A stretch of DNA of 6,637 nucleotides from the NCBI GenBank assembly GCA_002256705.1, contig NQJI01000080.1, positions 1 through 6,637 on the forward strand, written 5' to 3'. Below, piece by piece: positions 1 through 6,547 of this stretch (its first letter is position 1; each line of letters opens with the position of its first letter). The notes beneath the pieces were generated by a model. It made no database searches. It was not told the DNA's origin and saw only the letters and a program-made list of their open reading frames with translations. This DNA comes from Methylococcaceae bacterium NSM2-1. GTDB lineage: Bacteria > Pseudomonadota > Gammaproteobacteria > Methylococcales > Methylomonadaceae. Position numbers and translations under genes: made by a program.

Positions 1-790
1 ATTCATCGTCCAGAAGTGCTTCAGAAACTACGGTAAGCACAGTATTTTGTCCGGCTGCATTATTCTGTCCTGAACTTGATGGAAATGGCGGAACAGGTAA
101 GTCATTTATGGCGCTTTCCAATCTTGCTGCAATATAGGAATCTATCAGGCCCATATCCAATCCTGGTATTACCTGCAAAACTTCTTTAGCCGCCAGTTGC
201 ACCGTGACTTGCGGCTGTCCAGAATCAACAGTGACTAACGGTTCAATCCACAAAAAAACAGACTCATTCATCCCTAATACCAGCTGTAATTCTTCAATTG
301 TCTGAAAAGGTTTGTTTCTAGGCTGATAGCTTAAGCCTGCGTCCTGGTATTCCTTTTTTTCGGCACCATCTATATGCACCAGATCATCAGGGTCACGCCA
401 ATCGAGAATGGCGCTGACAAGCTTGGCTTGTTGTTCTTCCTCTACAGGAGCGTGGGTCATCAGTCCTTGCAACAAAGCTTGATCTGCTTTGTTAATATCT
501 ATTTTACCCGTTTCGGATAACAGACGTACTCGAACTTTGGCATCCGCAGAGTTTATTTGATAAATACTGCCATCTGAACGCCAACGTTTATTAGGATCAG
601 TATTCAGCAACATCATTTCGGCCATTGCAATCCCCGACTCTGCAACAGCCATGGCCTGAGCATTATTTCTAATACCCGCAATAATAGATGCTTCCCGGCG
701 CATACTGAGAGCAAAACTCCCGGCCATAATAGTCAGTAAACCCAACACCCACAGCACCAGAACCAGTGCGAAACCTTTTTGCCTTATCAC
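1..790 (-). CDS. gspK: GspK, minor pseudopilin of the type II secretion system (3' end cut by window)
   Basis: This is the tip minor pseudopilin that, with GspI and GspJ, caps the periplasmic pseudopilus. The start chosen is GTG at 790, whose GTGA overlaps the gspJ stop by 4 nt; a GGGG run lies about 7 nt upstream. The window holds 263 residues, and the frame is still open at position 1, so the C-terminus is missing. The leader is very short (MIRQKG), followed by the hydrophobic stretch FALVLVLWVLGLLTIM (7-22). Mature position 5 is Leu rather than Glu, which is normal for GspK and distinguishes it from the other pseudopilins. GspK family landmarks are MRREA (30-34), ETGKIDINKA (93-102, start of the helical insert domain), LDWRDPDD (129-136) and FQTIEELQLVLGM (162-174). 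A Ser/Gly/Asn-rich stretch at about 233-249 is probably a loop. Identification is firm; the true length is unknown. Confidence 0.96.
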   Translation of the reverse strand, partial: MIRQKGFALVLVLWVLGLLTIMAGSFALSMRREASIIAGIRNNAQAMAVAESGIAMAEMMLLNTDPNKRWRSDGSIYQINSADAKVRVRLLSETGKIDINKADQALLQGLMTHAPVEEEQQAKLVSAILDWRDPDDLVHIDGAEKKEYQDAGLSYQPRNKPFQTIEELQLVLGMNESVFLWIEPLVTVDSGQPQVTVQLAAKEVLQVIPGLDMGLIDSYIAARLESAINDLPVPPFPSSSGQNNAAGQNTVLTVVSEALLDDE

Positions 791-1530
791 AGGTCAACCC
801 CGAGGTCATTTATATTTTCTGTATTTCCTGTGTCAAGGCCTGTGTTGTTAGCTGTACCCGAAACCTTAAGATCAATAATTATTTCCGGCCAGTAGATTTC
901 ATTTTCCAGTTTGATGTTGACTTTAACCAATCGAGGCTGAACCTCTTTATCCAGCCATTCATCCTGCCAGCTACCCTCGCTCACTCCGTCGTCCGAGCCA
1001 AAATAAGCCAGCGTAAAATCGCTTACATGCTTTATTAATGACACTTCTTCCTTGTGCCATTCTTCGCCCTCAGCTGCCGGGAAAAATGGCGTTATGGTTA
1101 CTTTGATAACCTGATCATTATCTTCTGACTGTAACTCTACGGAAAACAACTGCAAACCCGATCTGCCTGCACTTGCAGGGAAAGCGGAAACAAATTGCAA
1201 AGATTGAGCTTTGCCTTGAAAAGAAAAGGTCTTATTCTCTCCAGAAAAATCATTCCATAAAGGTTTTGCTACAGACAAATGCCGTTGAAAAAAATTATAA
1301 ACGACTGCGACTTCATTCACGTCGGTTATTTTGTTTTCGCCTTTTTCCCAGCTGTCAGCACAAATTTTTAAACTGCTGAACAGCAAAACCACCATAATGC
1401 TTAACAGCGTCATGGCGATGAGCACTTCAATCAGGGTAAAGCCACGCAGGCGCAAGCGACTTGGTACAGGGTTCAAACGGCAAGTACTTTTAACCTTGCA
1501 TCTTGCACCTTGTGCCTGATTTTTTCTCAT
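787..1530 (-). CDS. gspJ: GspJ, minor pseudopilin of the type II secretion system
   Basis: This is a minor pseudopilin of the pseudopilus tip complex (I-J-K). It has 247 residues from ATG at 1530, whose ATGA overlaps the gspI stop; no Shine-Dalgarno is visible, so translational coupling to gspI is likely. The prepilin site is RLRG|FTLIEVLIAM, with cleavage after Gly30 and Glu at mature position 5, followed by a hydrophobic N-terminal helix to about residue 52. The globular part ends with PRLVKVNIKLE (199-209) and YWPEIIIDLKV (213-223), the beta-strand pattern typical of the GspJ C-terminal region. A polar tail rich in Asn, Thr and Gly follows. The leader of 30 residues is unusually long and basic and is partly encoded by a heptamer repeat (1489-1516). 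It matches the GspH leader in length and has the same NQAQ at positions 4-7. The mature protein has a normal family length. Confidence 0.95.
   Translation of the reverse strand: MRKNQAQGARCKVKSTCRLNPVPSRLRLRGFTLIEVLIAMTLLSIMVVLLFSSLKICADSWEKGENKITDVNEVAVVYNFFQRHLSVAKPLWNDFSGENKTFSFQGKAQSLQFVSAFPASAGRSGLQLFSVELQSEDNDQVIKVTITPFFPAAEGEEWHKEEVSLIKHVSDFTLAYFGSDDGVSEGSWQDEWLDKEVQPRLVKVNIKLENEIYWPEIIIDLKVSGTANNTGLDTGNTENINDLGVDL
1447..1518. repeat. Imperfect inverted repeat bounding the gspJ leader element
   Basis: CAGGCGCAAG (1447-1456) and CTTGTGCCTG (1509-1518) are inverted copies matching at nine of ten positions, 52 nt apart. They bracket the heptamer array and the rest of the leader coding region, suggesting that the element as a whole has heptamers facing each other from its two ends, as in the gspH copy. 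Confidence 0.5.
1489..1516 (-). repeat. Four-unit heptamer repeat in the gspJ leader region
   Basis: Coding-strand units are GGCACAA, GGTGCAA, GATGCAA and GGTTAAA. The flanking bases AAATCA just before the array and the stretch ending in the RLRG-FTL codons after it also match the gspH copy, and the two arrays start at the same codon of their genes. It encodes part of the leader peptide removed by prepilin peptidase, so it need not affect the mature pilin. Confidence 0.7.
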
Positions 1531-1982
1531 AACGTTTTGTTGATCAATTTTAAAGTGGTTAACTCAACCTGCCTGTTATTGGCATTGTCTTTGTCATCAC
1601 CCCAGTTTACGATGACCTTGACTTTAAAAAGCTCTGCCGTTATAGCCGGGGTATCAATATTCTCAGAATTAGCCGTTATAGCTTTGGCATCAACATTTTC
1701 AGGATTAAACGCAAACGGGCTGACCTCGACCAGCCAATGATATTTTTCATTTTCCAGTCCTGAAGCCTGACTTGCCTGCAATGGGGTTTCCACACTTGCT
1801 TCAGCCATTAAGCTTTCCGCAATCTGGACTGCCGCCGTATAGTCCTCGGCAACTACAGCAGTATTAACACCCGCGGAAAATATCTTTAGCAAGATACCCA
1901 ACGAAAGCGCGAGGATCGAAAACGCAATCAGGATTTCCAGTAAAGAAAAACCCTTTTGCTTATTCACTTGCGTCGGCTTCAT
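1527..1982 (-). CDS. gspI: GspI, minor pseudopilin of the type II secretion system
   Basis: This is a minor pseudopilin that nucleates the tip complex with GspJ and GspK. I chose ATG at 1982 (151 residues), which overlaps the end of gspH by 23 nt. A TTG at 1991 would add three residues but has no better ribosome binding site. The leader MKPTQVNKQKG is cleaved after Gly11, before FSLLEILIAF; Glu is at mature position 5. The hydrophobic helix runs to about residue 36, and the sequence ALSLGILLKIF followed by AVQIAESLMAEA is characteristic of GspI. The C-terminal part has the strand VKVIVNW and ends LTTLKLINKTL. Residues 95-118 are an imperfect tandem repeat of 12 residues (ENVDAKAITANS, ENIDTPAITAEL), which makes this GspI longer than the usual 120-130 residues. 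The product is membrane-anchored until it is assembled into the pseudopilus. Confidence 0.95.
   Translation of the reverse strand: MKPTQVNKQKGFSLLEILIAFSILALSLGILLKIFSAGVNTAVVAEDYTAAVQIAESLMAEASVETPLQASQASGLENEKYHWLVEVSPFAFNPENVDAKAITANSENIDTPAITAELFKVKVIVNWGDDKDNANNRQVELTTLKLINKTL
1629..1700 (-). repeat. 36-nt imperfect tandem duplication inside gspI
   Basis: Two adjacent 36-nt units (1665-1700 and 1629-1664 on the minus strand) match at 25 of 36 positions and share the exact 11-mer GCTATAACGGC. They encode ENVDAKAITANS and ENIDTPAITAEL. The period is a multiple of three, so the frame is kept and the mature GspI gains 12 residues, probably in a surface loop ahead of the strand VKVIVNW. Confidence 0.75.
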
Positions 1983-2484
1983 CAAGTTCAATTTGCCCGG
2001 TTAACCAGTTTATATCGATTTGCCACGCCGCCTTACCGAGTTCCAGATTAATTCGGCCGCCGGTGGATGATCCGTCGGCAAAAAAACGAATGCTTGCAGA
2101 GCCTTCGGTTAGCTCGCTTTGCGCGGTGACGACAGTGACATCAATGGCTTTGGGAATAGGATAAACCTTGTCTTGACCACTCACTGTATAAGTGTTTTCG
2201 GCAAGATCAAGGGTAACTGTCGTTTCCTGATGATAAATTAAAGCCTGTCCTCTTGCATAACGCAGAGCAGAAACAATATCCCTGGCTGCAACTTTGAGTT
2301 CTGTGGAATCATTCCCCGAGGAAAGATTAATGCCGACAACAGAAAAACCTAATACGACAATAAACAACACGACGATAAGCTCAAGCAGGGTAAAGCCGCG
2401 CAAACGAAAGCTACCCGGCGAAAGGCGCAAAGGATACGCATTTTTCGCCTTTCGCTTTGGGTCTTGCGCCTGATTTATTGCCAA
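1960..2484 (-). CDS. gspH: GspH, minor pseudopilin of the type II secretion system
   Basis: This is the minor pseudopilin thought to link the tip complex to the GspG shaft. No ATG is available in frame. TTG at 2484 is the first start after an in-frame TAG (2485-2487) and has AGGA 9 nt upstream, giving 174 residues and a 10-nt overlap with the end of gspG. An alternative TTG at 2430 would shorten the leader to 12 residues. Cleavage is RG|FTLLELIVVL after Gly30, with Glu at mature position 5 and a hydrophobic helix to about residue 54. Family features are VAARDIVSALRYARGQAL (65-82), the GspH/FimT pattern, and the late FFADGSSTGGRI (134-145), where a Gly-rich turn precedes the final strands. The leader is unusually long and basic, and a four-unit heptamer repeat (2443-2470) encodes part of it. 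FimT-like pilin is the only alternative and the context excludes it. Confidence 0.94.
   Translation of the reverse strand: MAINQAQDPKRKAKNAYPLRLSPGSFRLRGFTLLELIVVLFIVVLGFSVVGINLSSGNDSTELKVAARDIVSALRYARGQALIYHQETTVTLDLAENTYTVSGQDKVYPIPKAIDVTVVTAQSELTEGSASIRFFADGSSTGGRINLELGKAAWQIDINWLTGQIELDEADASE
2418..2455. repeat. 10-bp perfect inverted repeat in the gspH leader
   Basis: GCGAAAGGCG (2418-2427) and CGCCTTTCGC (2446-2455) are exact reverse complements separated by 18 nt. In the mRNA this would form a GC-rich hairpin about 27 nt after the gspH TTG start, and it includes two units of the heptamer array. It could slow ribosomes entering gspH or simply be the core of a repeat element. Confidence 0.65.
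2443..2470 (-). repeat. Four-unit heptamer repeat in the gspH leader region
   Basis: Coding-strand units are GGCGCAA, GACCCAA, AGCGAAA and GGCGAAA, giving a degenerate 7-nt period. Because 7 is not a multiple of 3, the repeat is read in shifting frames and yields the basic peptide QAQDPKRKAK in the GspH leader. A similar array is found in gspJ, at the same distance from the prepilin cleavage codon. It resembles the short tandem heptamer repeats scattered in some bacterial genomes (inference). Confidence 0.7.
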
Positions 2485-2903
2485 CTAACAATATCCTGAT
2501 CTTCGCCTTCACCGCCCTCTTTACCGTCTGCACCCAGGGTAAATAAATCAAATTTTCCATGTTCGCCGGGAGATACATACCGGTATTCCTGTTGCCAGGG
2601 ATCAAGTGGTATTTTTGACTTACGCAAATAAGGTCCATTCCAGCGCTTTGCACTATCGGGCGATTCAATTAATGCATTCAAACCTTCTTCACTTGTTGGA
2701 TAACTACCCAAATCCAGTTTATACATATCCAGTGTAGCCGCCAGGTCTTCAATTTGTACCTTTGCCGCTTTGGTTTTGGATTCGCCCATGTGCTTCATAA
2801 CTTGTGGACCTACAATCCCCGCCAGCATGGCAATAATACCCAATACGACCAATAACTCGAGTAAGGTAAAGCCTGATTCTGTAATATTTTTAATATGTTT
2901 CAT
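2475..2903 (-). CDS. gspG: GspG, major pseudopilin of the type II secretion system
   Basis: This is the main subunit of the periplasmic pseudopilus; polymerised at the inner membrane by GspE/GspF, it acts as the piston of secretion. It has 142 residues from ATG at 2903. A GGAAAT element lies about 12 nt upstream, in the 17-nt gap after gspF. The leader of 11 residues is cleaved at G|FTLLELLVVLGIIAMLAGI, with Glu at mature position 5. Strongly conserved GspG features follow: VGPQVMKHMGESKTKAA (31-47), IEDLAATLDMYKLDLGSYPT (51-70), EGLNAL (73-78), WNGPYLRK (88-95), and PLDPWQQEYRYVSPGEHG (99-116). The C-terminal loop, rich in Asp, Gly and Glu at about 113-128, is the calcium-binding loop required for GspG stability. 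Length is normal for the family and nothing looks abnormal. Confidence 0.98.
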   Translation of the reverse strand: MKHIKNITESGFTLLELLVVLGIIAMLAGIVGPQVMKHMGESKTKAAKVQIEDLAATLDMYKLDLGSYPTSEEGLNALIESPDSAKRWNGPYLRKSKIPLDPWQQEYRYVSPGEHGKFDLFTLGADGKEGGEGEDQDIVSWQ

Positions 2904-2920
2904 TGTTAGTTTTATTTCCG

Positions 2921-4138
2921 TTAAATAGCCAAATCATTAACACTCAAGATAGCTAGTAAAATAGACACGATAATACCTGCAATCATTAATCCCAAGGTAA
3001 TTATCAATGCTGGCTCAAGAAAAGCCAGCAGTCGCTGTATAGCCACTCTGAGCTGTTTATCATAAATAGTCGCCACGCGCAGGAGCATTTCTTCGAGGCG
3101 CCCCGTTTCTTCACCCATTTTAATCATTTGCATAGCCATTTTAGGGAACAAAGCCTTTTCCAGCAAGGCATTCGATAAATGTTTACCTTGTTTTAACTGC
3201 TCTTCAGCATCCGCAATGGCCGCCGCTAATACCAGATTGTCGACGGTTTCCCGCACAATGATCAAGGCCGACAGTATTGAAACCCCATTACCTAGTAAAG
3301 TTCCCAGGGTGCGGCTGATATTGGCGGTTTCTTTATTCATAATAATAGTCCCTGCCAATGGCAGTTTCAGAAAACGGCCATCCCACACCTTCTTTCTTAT
3401 AGGGTCGGCTAACTGAAACTTCATATAACTGGAGATGAATACAATACCAGCCAGTAATGCCCACCAATAGCTTTGCAACCATTCCGCCAGCCCCACAACA
3501 ATTTGGGTTGATACTGGCAAGGCCTTACCCGCACTTTCAAACATTTCGGTAAATTGTGGCACAACAAAGGTCAGCATCACAAATAAAGAGGCCAATGACA
3601 TCACCAGCAATATAGCAGGATAAATTAATGCCGTGCTGACCGTGTCTTTTAATTCCCGAGAGCGCTCCAGATAGTCAGACAAGCGCGTTAATACATCATC
3701 CAGACTGCCGCCTGCCTCACCGGCACGAATCATATTCAAATAAAATTTGCTAAAAATACCTGGCTGCTGTTCCAGCGCATCGGCCAGTGAAGCTCCGCCC
3801 TTAACTTTGTCCAAAACCCTTGCGATCAACTTACTCAAGCGCTCATTGTCTTCAGTCAGATCCATTAACACCGTTAATGATTTATCCAAAGGCAAACCGG
3901 ACTCCAGCAAGGTTGCCAGTTCCCCGGTCAATAAGGCAATGTCTTTCTGCGATAATTTGGACTGTTTTGCGCCCAGACCCAGACCCCAAAATGATCGGCT
4001 ACTGGCAGGTGCAACCCGAATCGGGATATAACCTTCCGATTGCAATGCTGCAATCAAGAGCCGTTCGTCAACTGCGTCTCTAATGCCTTCTTCCGTTTCG
4101 CCCAGACTATTAATTGCTTTGTAGGTAAATAAAGGCAT
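2921..4138 (-). CDS. gspF: GspF, inner-membrane platform protein of the type II secretion system
   Basis: This polytopic inner-membrane protein couples the GspE ATPase to pseudopilin polymerisation. It has 405 residues, the usual GspF length, from ATG at 4138, one nt after the gspE stop codon; GGAA lies 7 nt upstream. The N-terminus MPLFTYKAINSLGE is typical of the family. Two homologous T2SSF domains are present: the first around 65-190 contains FSKFYLNMIRAGEAGGSLDDVL (129-150) and the second around 270-395 contains FPKMAMQMIKMGEETGRLEEML (331-352). Three membrane segments are visible at about 170-194, 223-238 and 372-398. It is co-transcribed with gspE and gspG, judging by spacing. PilC of type IV pili is the paralogous alternative, but the flanking GspG-K genes settle the assignment. 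Confidence 0.98.
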   Translation of the reverse strand: MPLFTYKAINSLGETEEGIRDAVDERLLIAALQSEGYIPIRVAPASSRSFWGLGLGAKQSKLSQKDIALLTGELATLLESGLPLDKSLTVLMDLTEDNERLSKLIARVLDKVKGGASLADALEQQPGIFSKFYLNMIRAGEAGGSLDDVLTRLSDYLERSRELKDTVSTALIYPAILLVMSLASLFVMLTFVVPQFTEMFESAGKALPVSTQIVVGLAEWLQSYWWALLAGIVFISSYMKFQLADPIRKKVWDGRFLKLPLAGTIIMNKETANISRTLGTLLGNGVSILSALIIVRETVDNLVLAAAIADAEEQLKQGKHLSNALLEKALFPKMAMQMIKMGEETGRLEEMLLRVATIYDKQLRVAIQRLLAFLEPALIITLGLMIAGIIVSILLAILSVNDLAI

Positions 4139-4139
4139 C

Positions 4140-5825
4140 TTAAGTTTCCGACGTAACCCGCATGACTTCTTCCAGGGTTGTAATACCTTGAATCACCTTA
4201 ACCAGGCCATTTTCATAAAGGGTTTCCATGCCTTCGGCAATGGCGAGTTTTTGAATGGCTCCGGCTTCTTCGTGCGCCATAATTAATTTTCGTATAGGAT
4301 CGGTCATGGGCAAAAATTCAATAATAGCGAGTCGTCCACGGTAACCCGTGCCTGTACAGGCGGAACAACCGACCGGTTTGTATAAAACAATATCACCATC
4401 GGGTGCAAATCGTTTCAAACGCAGATCTTTAACAATTTCGGGGGCGGCGATAGCGCCCTCCTTACAGACCGGACACAATTTTCTGACCAGGCGTTGTGCT
4501 AGTATGCCATTGACGGTAGAAGTGAGCAAATACTCCTCCAGGCCCATATCAAGCAAACGTGTTATACCACCGGCGGCATCATTGGTATGTAGAGTCGATA
4601 ACACCAAATGGCCGGTGAGGGCTGATTGCACGGCAATTCTTGCTGTTTCCAGATCACGCATTTCACCAATCATAATGACATCGGGGTCTTGCCGGACAAT
4701 AGAACGCAGGGCTGAGGCAAAGGTTAAGCCTATCTGCGGCTTTGCCTGAATCTGATTAATCCCTTCCATCTGATATTCTACAGGGTCTTCAACGGTAATA
4801 ATTTTTCGTTCCGAGGTATTTAGTTGTTTTAGCGCTGCATACATAGTTGTAGATTTACCACTACCTGTAGGGCCGGTAATGAGGATAATGCCATGCGGCT
4901 GCGCTAACACATCGATAAACTGCTGTAGATGCCGCCCGGCAAAACCCAATGCGGCGAAATCCAGCACCGTATTTTCCTTATCAAGCAAGCGGATAACCAC
5001 ACTTTCGCCGTACATGGTGGGTATAGTTGACACCCGTAAATCCAGCTCTTTGCCCAACATTTGCACCTTGATTCGACCATCCTGAGGCAATCGCCGTTCA
5101 GCAATATTCAGTTTAGCCATAATCTTGATGCGTGAAATCACTGCCGCCGTTGACTTCACGTTTGGCGCATCAATCTCCTGCAAAACCCCGTCCACGCGCA
5201 GCCTGACTTTTAAGGATTGCTCAAAAGGTTCTATATGTATGTCAGATGCCCTGGTTTCAATCGCCCGCTGCATAATCAAATTAACCATCTTGATAACAGG
5301 CGCTTCACTGGCCAAATCTTTTAAATGTTCTAAATCTTCTTCGCCCAAATCATCAACAGCCAGGTCATCAACCAGCTTATCCATTTTCGACCGGTTTTCG
5401 CCGTACTGAACATCAAGTGCCGCATCGATTTCTGAAGGTAAACCGACTTTAGGAATGATACGTTTCCCTGTCGCCAATCTTAGTGCGTCTATATTAAACT
5501 GATCTTCAGGATCCATCATAGCTACGGTAATATCATCTTCAGTATGACTTAAACCAATGAGATGATAGTTCTTTAAAAACCGCAAAGACACCGTTTCAGG
5601 CAACTGCGTTTCCAGCGGATACTGATCAGATGTAACTTTCTCGAACTGACCCGATTCGACAAACGCATCGGCCACATCAAGTTCGGAACATAAGCCCAGT
5701 TTAACCAGCAACTGCGGCAGGCTTTCCGCTACCGAGGTTTTTTTAACACGCTCAACTTTTTTCAATTCTGAAGCCGAAAGTTTGTCCCTTTCTTGTAACG
5801 TTTTTAGCAAAGACTGATAGGCCAT
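4140..5825 (-). CDS. gspE: GspE, cytoplasmic secretion ATPase of the type II secretion system
   Basis: This hexameric ATPase docks on GspF and GspL at the inner membrane and powers pseudopilus assembly. ATG at 5825 is preferred (561 residues), with GGAA six nt upstream; a GTG at 5837 in the same frame would add four residues and overlap that ribosome site. An N1E-type domain covers about 30-140, followed by an acidic linker (153-166, DLAVDDLGEEDLE). The ATPase core shows RASDIHIEPFE (192-202), an Asp box around LDLRVSTIPT (261-270), Walker A GPTGSGKST (318-326), Walker B DPDVIMIGEMRD (380-391; Met where Ile is more usual) and the His box LSTLHTNDA (409-417). Four cysteines in two CxxC pairs (451/454 and 487/490) form the zinc-binding subdomain typical of GspE. 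Its length fits Xps-type GspE. It is the first gene of the operon; no confident promoter was found in the gap upstream. Confidence 0.98.
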   Translation of the reverse strand: MAYQSLLKTLQERDKLSASELKKVERVKKTSVAESLPQLLVKLGLCSELDVADAFVESGQFEKVTSDQYPLETQLPETVSLRFLKNYHLIGLSHTEDDITVAMMDPEDQFNIDALRLATGKRIIPKVGLPSEIDAALDVQYGENRSKMDKLVDDLAVDDLGEEDLEHLKDLASEAPVIKMVNLIMQRAIETRASDIHIEPFEQSLKVRLRVDGVLQEIDAPNVKSTAAVISRIKIMAKLNIAERRLPQDGRIKVQMLGKELDLRVSTIPTMYGESVVIRLLDKENTVLDFAALGFAGRHLQQFIDVLAQPHGIILITGPTGSGKSTTMYAALKQLNTSERKIITVEDPVEYQMEGINQIQAKPQIGLTFASALRSIVRQDPDVIMIGEMRDLETARIAVQSALTGHLVLSTLHTNDAAGGITRLLDMGLEEYLLTSTVNGILAQRLVRKLCPVCKEGAIAAPEIVKDLRLKRFAPDGDIVLYKPVGCSACTGTGYRGRLAIIEFLPMTDPIRKLIMAHEEAGAIQKLAIAEGMETLYENGLVKVIQGITTLEEVMRVTSET

Positions 5826-5950
5826 TTTTATTTCCACTGATTAGAATCCATCTACCAGAGAGCCGATATTGATAGAAGGGAGGGGTTATTGATAATTTCT
5901 GCCAGCATTTCATTATTCAGCTGAATCTTATTTGTAATCAGATGATTTTT
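5826..5950. other. Intergenic gap between the DUF748 gene and gspE
   Basis: This 125-nt gap precedes the T2SS operon and is where an operon promoter would be expected unless transcription comes from the DUF748 gene. It is AT-rich and contains a perfect 12-bp palindrome, ATTCAGCTGAAT, at 5915-5926. On the coding (minus) strand TTCTAAT, about 16-22 nt before the gspE ATG, could be a weak -10 element, but I see no matching -35. An AT-rich inverted repeat spanning the DUF748 stop codon lacks a following U-tract and does not make a convincing terminator. The gspE ribosome site (GGAA, six nt before the ATG) is at its left end. Confidence 0.5.
5915..5926. promoter_or_regulatory. 12-bp palindrome upstream of gspE (possible operator)
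   Basis: ATTCAGCTGAAT is a perfect palindrome, 90 nt before the gspE ATG and 25 nt after the DUF748 stop. A dimeric regulator site is possible, but the palindrome is short, AT-rich at its ends and has no neighbouring promoter elements I can defend. Confidence 0.2.
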
Positions 5951-6547
5951 TTAATCACCTGCATTCAGCGACAATTTACTAACAATCTCTTTATTGATCC
6001 TTTCAGGATCAATCACTGTACCGAGAATAAATACCCGTTCGCGCGGCACTCCACCCTTCTGAACGATATAATTTGCAATAGCTTGTGCTCGAGCTGAGGC
6101 GAGCACTTTAAGCCGTTCCTGTTCAGGCTTAATAATTGTAAAAAGCTTCTGTTTAGCAATTTCATAAAAATCACCTGCTTTTGGATTCATCAATTGTGGC
6201 GTCCCTAAAAATGATTTTTCTGCCAGCAGAGGGAATTTTTCAATAAACATATCCGCTAATAAACGCTTATAGTCATCTTCGGAAAGTTCAACATATTCCT
6301 CGCGAATTTTTTTATCGGCGTCTTTATTAATCTCGACTGCTCTGCGTTTTTTAAGTTGTTCATATAGCGCGTCTTCTCTAATAACCGGCCAATCCTGTTC
6401 CTGGAAAGCGGCGCCTTTGATGTCCAAATTTAAAACCGGCCGCTCTTTCAGCGCCTTGGATAAATCATCCAGTTTTGCTTGTTGCTGCTTATTCAATGAC
6501 GAATTACCAGCAGTAAAGCTAATCGTGCTCAAGTCTTCTTCATTGCC
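5951..6547 (-). CDS. DUF748 family envelope protein, C-terminal fragment interrupted by an inversion junction
   Basis: This is the C-terminal part of a DUF748 (AsmA-like) protein, a family of large periplasmic or envelope proteins of uncertain function. The match begins at EEDLSTISFTAGNSSL (from about 6541) and continues through LDDLSKALKERPVLNLDIKG, the family block resembling an OmpA-like motif. Near the end LASARAQAIANYIVQ and GGVPRERVFILG are also typical, and the protein ends at TAA (5951-5953). The middle (about 6240-6400) is highly charged and probably helical. The minus-strand frame remains open to the window edge, and GTG at 6613 could be mistaken for a start, but the residues beyond 6547 do not resemble the family and are antisense to the fragment at 6540-6637. 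The expected upstream segment is therefore missing from this strand. Whether the gene is broken in the organism or only in the assembly cannot be decided here. It is 125 nt upstream of gspE in the same direction. Confidence 0.8.
   Translation of the reverse strand, partial: GNEEDLSTISFTAGNSSLNKQQQAKLDDLSKALKERPVLNLDIKGAAFQEQDWPVIREDALYEQLKKRRAVEINKDADKKIREEYVELSEDDYKRLLADMFIEKFPLLAEKSFLGTPQLMNPKAGDFYEIAKQKLFTIIKPEQERLKVLASARAQAIANYIVQKGGVPRERVFILGTVIDPERINKEIVSKLSLNAGD

Noticed and set aside
4348..4749. Plus-strand open frame of 133 codons within gspE, and similar plus-strand frames within gspF, gspI and gspJ.
   Set aside because: They lie antisense to well-conserved genes, have no recognisable domains, and their composition follows from the codons of the opposite strand.
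787..5825. A type IV pilus or MSHA-type locus instead of T2SS.
   Set aside because: GspG with the calcium loop, the complete H-I-J-K series, GspK lacking Glu5 with its insert domain, and the GspE tetracysteine all point to T2SS.
5826..5837. GTG at 5837 as the start of gspE.
   Set aside because: ATG at 5825 has GGAA at ideal spacing, and that site falls inside the GTG-initiated extension.
5852..5908. Possible 18-codon leader peptide (ATG at 5908) before gspE, and an in-frame extension of the DUF748 frame after its stop.
   Set aside because: No ribosome binding site, no repeated regulatory codons, no attenuator-like hairpins after it; short open frames in AT-rich gaps are expected by chance.
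5934..5965. Inverted repeat around the DUF748 stop codon as an intrinsic terminator.
   Set aside because: The stem is short and almost all A-T pairs, and no U-run follows on the coding strand.
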